From Methylocaldum sp002005105 (GTDB lineage: Bacteria > Pseudomonadota > Gammaproteobacteria > Methylococcales > Methylococcaceae), in contig NZ_CP194902.1 in assembly GCF_051027545.1 (NCBI RefSeq), positions 3,286,001 through 3,350,000 of the forward strand: a stretch of 64,000 bases of DNA. The letters run 5' to 3'. Below are positions 44,473 to 53,064 of the stretch, piece by piece. The notes under the pieces are model-generated. The model worked only from the letters and a program-made list of their open reading frames with translations, did not search any database and was not told the DNA's origin. The stretch's first letter is position 1, and every line of letters starts with the position of its first letter. Position numbers and translations under genes: made by a program.

Positions 44473-45708
44473 TTAGGCCAACACTTCAGCGGCATCAGGA
44501 TGATTCAGAAACAAATTCGGACTCGCCGTATATCCGTAGGCGCCGGATTGATAAACGGCCACCAAATCGCCGATATCGGCCCGTGCCAGATCCATTCGAT
44601 CAGCGAGAATGTCGAGGGGGGTGCAGAGCGGGCCGACCACGCTGGCCTCTTCGCGCCCCTTGCCTTGGACTTTGTTTCCGATCACCACCGGATAATTCTT
44701 CCGAATGACTTGACCGAAGTTTCCGGACGCGGCGAGGTGATGGTGCAGCCCGCCATCGGTCACCAGGAAGACTTGGCCGCGGGACATTTTTCGATCAACC
44801 ACTCGGCAAACGTACAAACCGGCTTCGCCGACGATATAACGGCCCAGTTCGATGACGACCGTAGCATTCGGAAGATGCGGCCGAATTTCCTCGAGACGTT
44901 CCGTCAGTTGCTCGCCGATCGGACGGATATCGAGAGGTTGCTCGCCCGGGAAATACGGAATGCCGAAGCCGCCGCCGATGTTCAAAAGTCGAATCGGCGA
45001 AGGGCAGTGATCCGCCAAACGCAGGGCAAGCTCGATACTTTTCTGCTGGGCTTCGATAATGGCTTCCGCCCGCAAATTCTGGGAGCCGCTGAAAATATGG
45101 AAGCCCTGGAAATCCAGTTGGTATTTGCCTACACGCCGCAACAGTTCGGGCACCAGTTCCTCGTCCACGCCGAACTGCTTGGGTCCTCCGCCCATTTTCA
45201 TGCCCGAGGATTTGAGCTCGAACGCCGGGTTGATGCGAATCGCGACTCTTGCCGGATGACCCAGGCGCTCCGACTGTCGGGCGATGACATCCAGTTCGTG
45301 AGCGGATTCGACGTTGATCAAGATTCCGGCCGCGATCGCACAGGACAGTTCTTCGGCGCGCTTGCCGGGACCGGCCATGCTGATGTGCTCGGGAGGCATG
45401 GGGGTGTCGAGCGCGACTTTCATTTCGCCTGCGGAAGCCACGTCGAGGCCATCCACTAATCCCGCCAGGTGCTGGACGACCGCCGGCATAGGGTTGGCCT
45501 TGATCGCATAGTGCAGGTGGATTTCCTTGGGGAGGTGCCTACGGAGGTGTTCGATGCGCTCCGTGATGAGCCGTCGGTCGTAGACGTAAAACGGCGTTCG
45601 TCCGACGCGCTCGGCCAGCCGGGTCAATTTCATGCCGCCGACGATCAGACAATCATCTTCGATCGGAAACTGAGTCAGAGCGGCGTGACGGGGAGATTCC
45701 TTATTCAT
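44473..45708 (-). CDS. Exosortase A-associated PLP-dependent decarboxylase
   Basis: 411-residue fold-type III enzyme of the ornithine/diaminopimelate decarboxylase group. Lys70 in HYAIKANP binds PLP; GGGFGIPY near residue 234 and ELGRYIVGEAG near residue 287 are phosphate and substrate contacts. ATG 45708 is chosen because AGAGGG lies 5 bases before it; a GTG at 45714 is possible. It overlaps the ligase gene by 8 bases, so product and ligase are made together. The substrate amino acid is unknown. Confidence 0.9.
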   Translation of the reverse strand: MNKESPRHAALTQFPIEDDCLIVGGMKLTRLAERVGRTPFYVYDRRLITERIEHLRRHLPKEIHLHYAIKANPMPAVVQHLAGLVDGLDVASAGEMKVALDTPMPPEHISMAGPGKRAEELSCAIAAGILINVESAHELDVIARQSERLGHPARVAIRINPAFELKSSGMKMGGGPKQFGVDEELVPELLRRVGKYQLDFQGFHIFSGSQNLRAEAIIEAQQKSIELALRLADHCPSPIRLLNIGGGFGIPYFPGEQPLDIRPIGEQLTERLEEIRPHLPNATVVIELGRYIVGEAGLYVCRVVDRKMSRGQVFLVTDGGLHHHLAASGNFGQVIRKNYPVVIGNKVQGKGREEASVVGPLCTPLDILADRMDLARADIGDLVAVYQSGAYGYTASPNLFLNHPDAAEVLA

Positions 45709-47299
45709 GGGCACCCTCTTCGTAGAGGCGGGCGAATTGCGCCGCGAGTTGTTTTCGATCGATTTTGCCGTTCGGATTCCGCGGCAAGCTGTGCAGAAGC
45801 TGAATCGACGCCGGTACCATGAAGTTCGGCAACCGCTGGCGACAAACCTCGATCAAGTTATCGGTCGGCGTTTCGGCCTGGCTGGTGGAGATGACCGCAA
45901 CGATCGCTTGGCCCAAGATCGGGTGGGGCACGCCGACGACGGCGGCTTCCGAGACCAGCCCGGTCGAATAAATGACCTCCTCGACTTCGGTCGGGCTGAC
46001 CCGGTAGCCCGAGGTCTTGATCATATCGTCCTTGCGCCCGACGAAATAAAGATAGCCTTCCTCGTCCATGGTCACGGTATCGCCGGACCACACGGCAATT
46101 TCCGGTATCGGTAATTCATGAGGGCGGCCTGGCGCGGGTCGGAAACGTTCGGCGGTTTTTTCGGGGTCGTTCCAATAGCCCAAAGCGACGAGAGATCCTC
46201 TGTGCACCAATTCTCCGGGCTCGTGCGGCGCGCAGGGCGTGCCGTCCTCGCGTACGACGACGATTTCGGCGTTCGGAATGGCCTTTCCCATCGAGTCCGG
46301 CCGGAGATCGATCTGGTCGGGCGGAAGGTAAGTGGACCGGAACGCCTCGGTCAGACCGTACATCAGAAAGAATCTGGCGCTAGGCGCGTTATCCCGGATG
46401 CGCTCCAACGTCGCCTTCGGCATTTTTCCGCCGGAGTTGGTCATGTAGCGCAGATGTTCGTCGATGCTTGCCGGCCATTGGAGTTGAGCCAACTGCGCCC
46501 ACAGCGGCGGAACGGCCGCGAGTCCGGTAATGCGATAACGCGTTAGGGCATTGACGACATCCTTGGGCAAGAGGTAATCCATCAACACACAGCAGGCGCC
46601 TTTGAGCAGGGCCGTCGTCAGTTGGTTCAGCCCGTAATCGAAGCTGAAAGGCAGAACGGCGAGGATGCGGTCCTCGGGGACGATCTCCAAATACTGAGCG
46701 ACGCTCTTGGCGCCGGTAACGATATTCCGATGGGAAAGCACGACCCCTTTGGGTTTGCCGGTACTGCCGGAGGTATACAAGATGGCGGCCATATCCGTAT
46801 CGATGATGACCGGGTTGGCCGGCTTTGCGGCGGATGGTGCCAGTCGTGACAAATCCGCCCAGCTTAAGACCCGAACCCCGGCGATCGCGGGCAGTTCTTC
46901 GGTCGAATCGGTGACGATGACCGTGTGCAGATCGGTGCACGCTGCGAGTACGCCCATCAAGCCGTTGAGGCGGCTTTGAGACGTGATCAGAACCCTGACA
47001 TTGCAGTCCTGAAGAATATAGGCGACCTGCTCGGCCTTAAGCACGGGATTAACGGGTACGAATACTCCGCCGGCCTGCGAGACGGCCAAATAGCTGACAA
47101 CCGTTTCGACTTGCTTGGGCAGATAGACCGCGACGCGCTGCTGGCGTAAAAGGCCGACTGCCGATAATGCGTGAGCCTGCTTCGATACCGAGACGGATAG
47201 CTCACTGAACGTGAGGCTCGCCTCCTTGTGGCGGATTGCAGGGTTGGAAGGTGTTATCTCTGCGGTTCTTGCCAATAAATCATGAACTAATACAGGCAT
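45701..47299 (-). CDS. Exosortase A-associated acyl-CoA ligase (AMP-forming)
   Basis: ANL-superfamily adenylating enzyme of 532 residues. AILYTSGSTGKPKGV near residue 173 is the P-loop, YGLTEAF near residue 312 the adenine/aromatic motif, SGDTVTMDEEGYLYFVGRKDD near residue 405 the hinge region, and NPNGKIDRK near residue 512 carries the catalytic Lys. It activates a carboxylate as the adenylate and loads CoA or the nearby carrier protein. First gene of the ligase-decarboxylase-O-ligase group. Confidence 0.92.
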   Translation of the reverse strand: MPVLVHDLLARTAEITPSNPAIRHKEASLTFSELSVSVSKQAHALSAVGLLRQQRVAVYLPKQVETVVSYLAVSQAGGVFVPVNPVLKAEQVAYILQDCNVRVLITSQSRLNGLMGVLAACTDLHTVIVTDSTEELPAIAGVRVLSWADLSRLAPSAAKPANPVIIDTDMAAILYTSGSTGKPKGVVLSHRNIVTGAKSVAQYLEIVPEDRILAVLPFSFDYGLNQLTTALLKGACCVLMDYLLPKDVVNALTRYRITGLAAVPPLWAQLAQLQWPASIDEHLRYMTNSGGKMPKATLERIRDNAPSARFFLMYGLTEAFRSTYLPPDQIDLRPDSMGKAIPNAEIVVVREDGTPCAPHEPGELVHRGSLVALGYWNDPEKTAERFRPAPGRPHELPIPEIAVWSGDTVTMDEEGYLYFVGRKDDMIKTSGYRVSPTEVEEVIYSTGLVSEAAVVGVPHPILGQAIVAVISTSQAETPTDNLIEVCRQRLPNFMVPASIQLLHSLPRNPNGKIDRKQLAAQFARLYEEGAHE

Positions 47300-47520
47300 G
47301 GCTTATTTTTCGTGATTAGTTGATTTTGCAGGCATAATGCCGTCGGTAGGGCGTGGAAAATATCCGGAGCCGGTTGCTAGAAATGGCTCCGCATAATTAT
47401 TGATCATCATTTCGGTATCGGTAAGTCTGCTACGAATCGTGAACGCGCGTAATCCCGTTGCTCTGGTGCAGAAAACAAGTCAGGTGGACGTCGATCAGGC
47501 AAAAATCGCGTAGTTTTCCC
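47300..47520. other. Upstream region of the acyl-CoA ligase gene
   Basis: Left part of a 552-base gene-free stretch. It should contain the minus-strand ligase promoter, but I cannot place one. No gene is seen here or at 47647-47851. Confidence 0.4.
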
Positions 47521-47647
47521 ATTAAGCACGTCACCCCGGCAGGGAATGCCGGGGTCCAGAAGCCATGGATGGCAGAGACCTATCACTTCCTTGTGTACTG
47601 GATTCCGGCAATCCCTGCCGGAATGACGGCTTAACTTAACGGCATTG
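47521..47647. repeat. Family B inverted-repeat element, partial copy (B1)
   Basis: Contains the arms GTCACCCCGGCAGGGAATGC and GGATTCCGGCAATCCCTGCC, and ends at the right with CTTAACTTAACGGCATTG. The left terminal inverted repeat seen in copy B2 is missing or decayed, so this looks like a truncated older copy. Confidence 0.75.
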
Positions 47648-47851
47648 CCCGAAGTATTCCGGGACATGAATGCGCATGTCCGCTTTTTCTGCCTTAAAGT
47701 AAGCGCGGCATGAATCGGAGCCGAGGACGGGTACGGCGAATCCAATCAGCGCACTCCGTCGGCGTTATTTGTACAGGAAGGCTTCCAGCCGCGCACGGCG
47801 GGCTCGGGTCGCCCGCCACCTCTTTGTCAATCGCTATCCGAGAGGACCGTG

Positions 47852-48268
47852 CTACGGACAAGAAGGGGAGCTTACAACAGTGCCCACGATTTCTTCGCCC
47901 GAGCTTGCGTTGCAGAAACTGTAACTGTTGCCGCCGTTGCCATAAACACGATAGTCATAGGTACCGCCGCTGCCATAGTCGTAACGGACAACCGCGTTTG
48001 CTCCAGTGCCCGAGATACTCCAAGTGCCGACTGTTTCGGACGGGTCCACCGGGTCGGAAGGGCCATTCTTGTAATCCACGAGCGTACCGCTACCTGTACC
48101 CTGGTGCTGCTCCTGCCATCGCTCGGCGCCTCGGGTCGCGCAGACCGTCATGCCTGATAACGCCGTTGAAAGCTGGATTTGGTTGAGATTAGGGCCGGTA
48201 CACGCTGCCATCGCCTCGCCTGCGATGCTGACGAACACGATCACGCCCCGAATGACGATTGATTTCAT
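47852..48268 (-). CDS. Small secreted protein of unknown function
   Basis: 138 residues from the ATG at 48268, preceded by GGGGGAT at 7 bases. An open frame continues upstream into a family A repeat, but that part is the repeat's own reading frame. There is a clear signal peptide (VIVFVSIAGEAMA before ACTGP). The mature part has four Cys (near residues 23, 43, 119 and 137), likely two disulfides, and Gly/Ser/Tyr-rich strands (YDYGSGGTYDYRVYGNGGNS). No family recognised; small beta-rich exported domain. Confidence 0.7.
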   Translation of the reverse strand: MKSIVIRGVIVFVSIAGEAMAACTGPNLNQIQLSTALSGMTVCATRGAERWQEQHQGTGSGTLVDYKNGPSDPVDPSETVGTWSISGTGANAVVRYDYGSGGTYDYRVYGNGGNSYSFCNASSGEEIVGTVVSSPSCP

Positions 48269-48419
48269 GGTTTTATCCCCCGGTGAATTGACGCGCAAGC
48301 GGTCGTAACTATAGCGGATGAGCCCGGCAAGCTCTATCGATATCTGTAGGAGTCTCCGAAAAAACTCTGCTCTTTCGCCGGGGACCGCTAGCGCACTTTC
48401 TGCTTCGCTCAGGACAGGC

Positions 48420-48549
48420 TTATTCCAAATCGCTTTCAATCCGGCATTCATTTTGTAGGATGGGTAGAGCGAAGCGAAACCCATCGATGGTGGGTTACGC
48501 TCCGCTAACCCACCCTACATAATGTCTACTCGAATGCCGAATGGAATTA
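48420..48549. repeat. Family A inverted-repeat element, copy A3 (shortest)
   Basis: 130-base copy with ends TTATTCCAAATCGC and GCCGAATGGAATTA and the long internal palindromic arm GTAGG.TGGGT...ACCCACCCTAC. It retains only the two terminal arms and a short centre, so it may be the minimal unit. The rest of the spacer 48550-48667 contains a degenerate family C-like stretch (GATCGGCAAGCCTGTGCCGA) and no gene. Confidence 0.8.
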
Positions 48550-48667
48550 TTCCGGCCTACAAGCGGAGATCGGCAAGCCTGTGCCGACGATCCCGTTTGC
48601 CGATCCGTGACGTTCGGGAAGGAGCGAGACTAAAGCGGCCGTTTGCGATGGAAGCAGGGGATTTCAG

Positions 48668-51600
48668 TTACGGGACTACATCCTGCAAGAATCGCCGCAC
48701 AGGTCTCCCGGCTTGATTGGCACGCGTCAGCAAGCCGGCACCGAACGCCCCTAGATAGAACAGCATGGATAGCCGTGGGGTATCCATCGTGCTGCCGAGG
48801 AGACCCACCGTAAGAAACGCCAGCAGCGCGCCGGGCAGGATCGCCGCATCTAAATCCCCTCTTGCCAGGGCCGGTCCGCAAGTTTTTCCGACGCCGAGCA
48901 ACAGCAGCGCCAAAGCCGCCAGTCCCAACAAGCCTTGGGAAAAATACATCTCCACGGCTTGCTGGTGGATATGCCAGGCCAAGTCCTGATCGGCGACGAA
49001 CAGCCAGCGGGCGACTCCGTCGCTGAAATCGCCGTTAGCCACCAGTTCGTGTCCTTTCTCGGTCATGAGACTTATGTCGTCCACGTCAAGCGGGGTATCG
49101 GAACTCTTGTTGTGCAGCGACAGTTTTACCGGCCGGTAAGGCCAGTTGCCGCTCCCGCCGAGTTTTCCGGGACTCACCTCGACGGTGACCGTTTGCCAGT
49201 TGCTTTCGGACGACTCCGGCCGCAGTTCGGGCAAGATACAGTCGAATGAGTAAAGCAGCGCCTTTTCGCAGAGGGGAACACTGAGGAAGCCGCCGCCGGA
49301 AGCCTGCCGAATCCGGGCGGAAAGTATGTAATGTTCGCCGGGGGCGACGTCGACGATCTGATCGAGAAAAACCGGCTCGCCGGCACCGAGGCGTAGATAA
49401 GGGTTGTCGCCGTCGCGCATGACGGTATAGGTGCCCGGTGCTTTGGCAGTTTCGGCGCCCAATGCGTAGAGAACGGGATATTGCCCGAAACCCATTCCAA
49501 TGAGTGCTGCCATCGGTCCGTCATCCATTAAACCTAGAGCACGCTTCCAGTGCGCTTCCCGAATGGAGAGATCCTCCGAGATGCGTGCCAGCCGGGATTG
49601 TGCGAATCCGCCGGAAAGCACGGGAACGGCGGCGGCAACCGAGGCCGTCAAAAGTCCCGCGAGTGCCAGCCAGCGATGGATCGGAAATTCTTTCCGCTGC
49701 CTCAGCATGCTGAACAGTACCGGCACCAGGCCAGCAATGAGGGCGGCGTATCCGCCGCGCGAAAAGGTCACCAGCATGGCATAGCTGACGCCCATGGCGG
49801 ATGCGACGCCGAATAGCTTCAGCATCCGGTTGGACGTTGCGAGTACCGAAACCACCAGCGCCGGAAAGGCGAAAGCGATGAAGGCCTCGATGTAGGCGCC
49901 TCCGGTGTGCATGCTGGCGAAGGTTCCGGTTACGCGAAACACGTTTTCGAAGTCTCCCAGCCCAACGTAGACATGGCGTTCCCACAAAACCGCCAACGTC
50001 ACTATGGCTAGGCCGGCGACCAAGCCGTTTCCCATCTGGCGAAGGGCCGCTCCGCTGTTTTCCGGAGGGATGCGTCGTGTGAGGGGTACGAATAGCAGCG
50101 CCCACAAGAGTCCCTTGCCGACCATCCAGGCTTCCAGCGGTGAATGAGAGCTGTCGGAGAAATTTCCTTCATTTCCCCAAAGCGGCCACAAGCCGCGCGC
50201 GCCGGCAAGCAATCCGCTTACCCACAGCAGCGCGACCGCCCATGACAAACTTCGATTCGGCCAGGGCCGAGGCTTTATCCGGTAAATCCGCAGATAGGTT
50301 ACGGCGAGTGTGACGAGGACGACCAGGTCGAATTCGTCCAGCGTCAATCGGCCGGTCCAGGGACTCAAGTCGAGCGCGGGCAGGAGAGCCGGAACGGCGA
50401 AAAGCCATCCGCTGGGATACCGCCACAACAAGGCCGCGTAGCCCGCCAATGCCGCGATCAGCCATGGCGTGCCGACGGAATAGGACAATATGCCGACCAG
50501 AGCGAGCAGCGCCGCGGCGAAAGCGATCAGCACGCCGAAAGGATGTGGCGTGCCGTAGACCTCGGGATGCGTTGGCGGAGGATGTGCCGGAGGGAACTCT
50601 CGATCATGGGTTGTGCTCGGCTGTATCGGCTCGTCACGCTTGCCGGTCAGTACGACTCCGACCCAACGCGCCAGCGCGTAGGTGACCGCGGCACTTGCTG
50701 CGGCGATCAGCAGATTGGTGAAATCCGGGTGCTTGGGTGGAACGAAGAGCTTGCCGAATTCGATGGGGAACGCCAGCGCGGCGGCGAAAAACGCCACTTG
50801 CAGCATGCTGGGGGTTTTCTCCCCTAGGCTTCGAGTCCGTAAAGCCCACCCGGCGAGACCGATCGGGGCGTACATGGCGGCCTGGGCGAGCACGCTCACC
50901 AGGGCGGCCTGTTCGGTAGTGAAATAATGATAATAAAAAGGCATGATCCGGATGCCCGCGAGGCGCGCCATAGCATCGGCAAACGGCAGCCAGGCGGTCG
51001 AGAACCAGCCGCCGAGCGCCAGCAGCGCCAGGATATACGGCAACGCGGCGAAGGGTATCGTGGTCTTGATAATCCAGGCCAGGGGCGAGGGGCCATGCCG
51101 AAGCAGGATTCGGCCTATCGCGGCACCCGCCACCAGTCCCGCTCCGCGCCATAGTACCGAAAGCCCTTGGCTCACGCCCGACGCGAGCAGCAATTGAAAG
51201 GGTTCAAGGATCAGACTCAGCATCGCTCCGATCAAGAAGATGCGGCGGTAACCCATTCCCGGAGCGGCGAGAGCGATGAAGACGCCGAGCGGCGCAATCG
51301 CGACAATTTCACTCGCTTGACGCGCCGTGCACCGCAGCCAGCCGTTGCAGCTTCCCGCGATCAGCCACCCCCAATTGTCCGAGCTCAACTTCCATGCAAG
51401 TTCTTGGGTTGAGACAACGAAGTCGTAGGGAAACAGGGACAGCAGGAGATACAGAATCAGGTAGGCGATCATCGCTGCATATACCGATGCGCGTCCGCCT
51501 TCCGCGAACGCATCCAACAGCCGCGCGATGCGCCATCGTCCCAAGACGAAGAGGGCGATTCCGCCGGCCGAGCCGAGCGTCTCGGCCAAAAGATCGTTCA

Positions 51601-51958
51601 GCGAGACTGTGCGGGGAGCGAAGAATATCTGGGTGAACTCCACCGCGACCGCGACCGCGAGGCAGAACACGAAGATCGACAGCGCCGTCAGGTGACGCAG
51701 TGCCCCGGTCGACCGTATGCCGACGCCCCATGCGCAGCCCAGGAACGACAACGGCACATAGAGCACGATGTTGGCCACCCAGTCGGCCCTCGATTCGATA
51801 CCCAGGTCCAGATACTGAATGGCGGAGAACTGTTTGACTGCCTCATCGAACGTGTAGGCGCGATACTCGAAAGGCACCAGGCTTCCGTACACAACGAAAA
51901 CCAGGTAGACCAGGAACGCGAAGAAGGCGTGGCGACGGTCGGCTGTGGGCATGCTCAT
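48668..51958 (-). CDS. VanZ-like/O-antigen ligase multidomain membrane protein
   Basis: 1096-residue polytopic protein. Residues about 10-145 are a VanZ-like domain (VYGSLVPFEYR, VANIVLYVPLSFLG, EFTQIFFAPRTVSLNDLLAETLGSA). A second VanZ-like block follows at about 160-285 and a third degenerate one to about 430. Residues about 480-1075 are a Wzy/O-antigen ligase: LVTFSRGGYAALIAG near residue 730, and WHIHQQAVEMYFSQGLLG near residue 1010. Between these motifs a soluble region of about 150 residues (VFLDQIVDVAPGEHYILSARI, WQTVTVEVSPGKLG) looks like a carbohydrate-binding beta-sandwich. It could polymerise or ligate the glycan while sensing its substrate. VanZ proteins are frequent in exosortase loci, but a fusion of this size is unusual. 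Confidence 0.82.
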   Translation of the reverse strand: MSMPTADRRHAFFAFLVYLVFVVYGSLVPFEYRAYTFDEAVKQFSAIQYLDLGIESRADWVANIVLYVPLSFLGCAWGVGIRSTGALRHLTALSIFVFCLAVAVAVEFTQIFFAPRTVSLNDLLAETLGSAGGIALFVLGRWRIARLLDAFAEGGRASVYAAMIAYLILYLLLSLFPYDFVVSTQELAWKLSSDNWGWLIAGSCNGWLRCTARQASEIVAIAPLGVFIALAAPGMGYRRIFLIGAMLSLILEPFQLLLASGVSQGLSVLWRGAGLVAGAAIGRILLRHGPSPLAWIIKTTIPFAALPYILALLALGGWFSTAWLPFADAMARLAGIRIMPFYYHYFTTEQAALVSVLAQAAMYAPIGLAGWALRTRSLGEKTPSMLQVAFFAAALAFPIEFGKLFVPPKHPDFTNLLIAAASAAVTYALARWVGVVLTGKRDEPIQPSTTHDREFPPAHPPPTHPEVYGTPHPFGVLIAFAAALLALVGILSYSVGTPWLIAALAGYAALLWRYPSGWLFAVPALLPALDLSPWTGRLTLDEFDLVVLVTLAVTYLRIYRIKPRPWPNRSLSWAVALLWVSGLLAGARGLWPLWGNEGNFSDSSHSPLEAWMVGKGLLWALLFVPLTRRIPPENSGAALRQMGNGLVAGLAIVTLAVLWERHVYVGLGDFENVFRVTGTFASMHTGGAYIEAFIAFAFPALVVSVLATSNRMLKLFGVASAMGVSYAMLVTFSRGGYAALIAGLVPVLFSMLRQRKEFPIHRWLALAGLLTASVAAAVPVLSGGFAQSRLARISEDLSIREAHWKRALGLMDDGPMAALIGMGFGQYPVLYALGAETAKAPGTYTVMRDGDNPYLRLGAGEPVFLDQIVDVAPGEHYILSARIRQASGGGFLSVPLCEKALLYSFDCILPELRPESSESNWQTVTVEVSPGKLGGSGNWPYRPVKLSLHNKSSDTPLDVDDISLMTEKGHELVANGDFSDGVARWLFVADQDLAWHIHQQAVEMYFSQGLLGLAALALLLLGVGKTCGPALARGDLDAAILPGALLAFLTVGLLGSTMDTPRLSMLFYLGAFGAGLLTRANQAGRPVRRFLQDVVP

Positions 51959-52119
51959 CGGTCGGATATCAAGCTCGTCAGGTGCTGGAGAAAGGCCGGT
52001 GGTAATATTCGGGCAGCAACAGGGGAAACCGTACGCCGCATTTCGTTTTTGTTCAATCGCGATGCGGTCTTTTTCGATTTGCTGACTGTATCAGTGAAAA
52101 GCTGCGCCGGTAAGAATCC

Positions 52120-52279
52120 TTATTCCATGCGACATGCAAGTGAACATTAATCGTAGGGTGGGTTAGCGGAGCGTAACCCACCAATTCGAGGCCGCGCGGC
52201 CTAACCCACCATCGATGGGTTTCGCTTCGCTCTACCCATCCTACAAAATGAATGCCTTATCGAAGGCGATTTGGAGTTA
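52120..52279. repeat. Family A inverted-repeat element, copy A4
   Basis: 160-base copy with ends TTATTCCATGCGACATGCAAG and ...CGATTTGGAGTTA, inner arms TCGTAGGGTGGGTTAGCGG and CCATCGATGGGTTTCGC. Lies between the divergent 1096-residue protein gene and the small membrane protein gene, in a 389-base spacer that shows no other feature. Confidence 0.78.
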
Positions 52280-52347
52280 CTGCGCGTTTTTCGGCGCGGA
52301 TCGGCCTATGCGAAATTTCGTACAGAGCCCATTGGATCGGAATCGAT

Positions 52348-52671
52348 ATGAAAAACACCCAAAAAACCTGGACGCCGCAACGCCTGGCTGAATGGGAGCA
52401 AACCCGAGCGCGCGGGAAACGCCGCTTCGTTTGGACTCATGGCGTGCTGCAATGGGGCGGGTTCATGTTTGTCTTTTCTACCGTGGTGTATCAACACCAG
52501 GTGTTCGGCGATATCTTCAGCACCCAGGGCAATCTTCCGTTTCGTCTGATGCTGGGCGCCCTGGTTTGGACCTTCGTGGGTTATCTCTACGGCCGGTCGA
52601 AGTGGCAGCGCAACGAGCGGGAATATGCGGAACAGACGAAGTCGCGGAACAAGGGGACGTTCGTTTCCTGA
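52348..52671 (+). CDS. Small two-helix membrane protein of unknown function
   Basis: 107 residues from the ATG at 52348; an open frame 32 codons longer runs into repeat A4 and is not a better start. An amphipathic, basic N terminus (QRLAEWEQTRARGKRRFVW) is followed by two hydrophobic segments (about 41-60 and 70-92) and a charged tail. The layout resembles small uncharacterised proteobacterial membrane proteins; no function is assigned. Confidence 0.65.
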   Translation: MKNTQKTWTPQRLAEWEQTRARGKRRFVWTHGVLQWGGFMFVFSTVVYQHQVFGDIFSTQGNLPFRLMLGALVWTFVGYLYGRSKWQRNEREYAEQTKSRNKGTFVS

Positions 52672-52752
52672 ATTTCACTCGGGCTTGCCGAGGGCCCGTG
52701 GTGGGGTGGGGTGGGTGCGCCCGGACCATCCGCGCAACCCAGCAAGCCAGGC

Positions 52753-52978
52753 GTGCGCCGTAACCCATCAAAGCGAGCGGCAAGGCCACCGAGCGTTGCT
52801 TTCGTGGGTTACGGCGCACTTGAAGCGCAGTGATCAACGGCCGGGCGGTGCGGGAGTGCGCGTAATTCCATTCGGCATTCGAGTGAACACTCATCGTAGG
52901 GTGGGTTAGCGGAGCGTAACCCACCGATTCGAGGTCGCTCGGTGGGTTACGGCCTCGCGGCCTAACCCACCCTACGAA
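52753..52978. repeat. Family A-related repeat, copy A5 with an attached inner arm
   Basis: The part at 52863-52978 begins with the family A end TAATTCCATTCGGCATTCGA and runs through the GTAGGGTGGGTT arms, but the opposite end is missing. In front of it, GTGCGCCGTAACCCA (52753-52767) and TGGGTTACGGCGCAC (52805-52819) form a 15-base inverted repeat that also occurs inside A1 and A2. Looks like a rearranged element. Nothing else is visible in the gap 52672-53064. Confidence 0.7.
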
Positions 52979-53064
52979 ATCCCGGTTTCCTGAGCCCGCC
53001 GAAAAGAGCCGTGTCGCTAGGCAGTACGCATTGCGTATCGTTTCAAACTCTGCGCAGAGATTAA

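Noticed and set aside
47852..48484. A 210-residue version of the small secreted protein
   Set aside because: The extra N terminus lies in repeat A3. The ATG at 48268 has a strong ribosome-binding site and begins a proper signal peptide.
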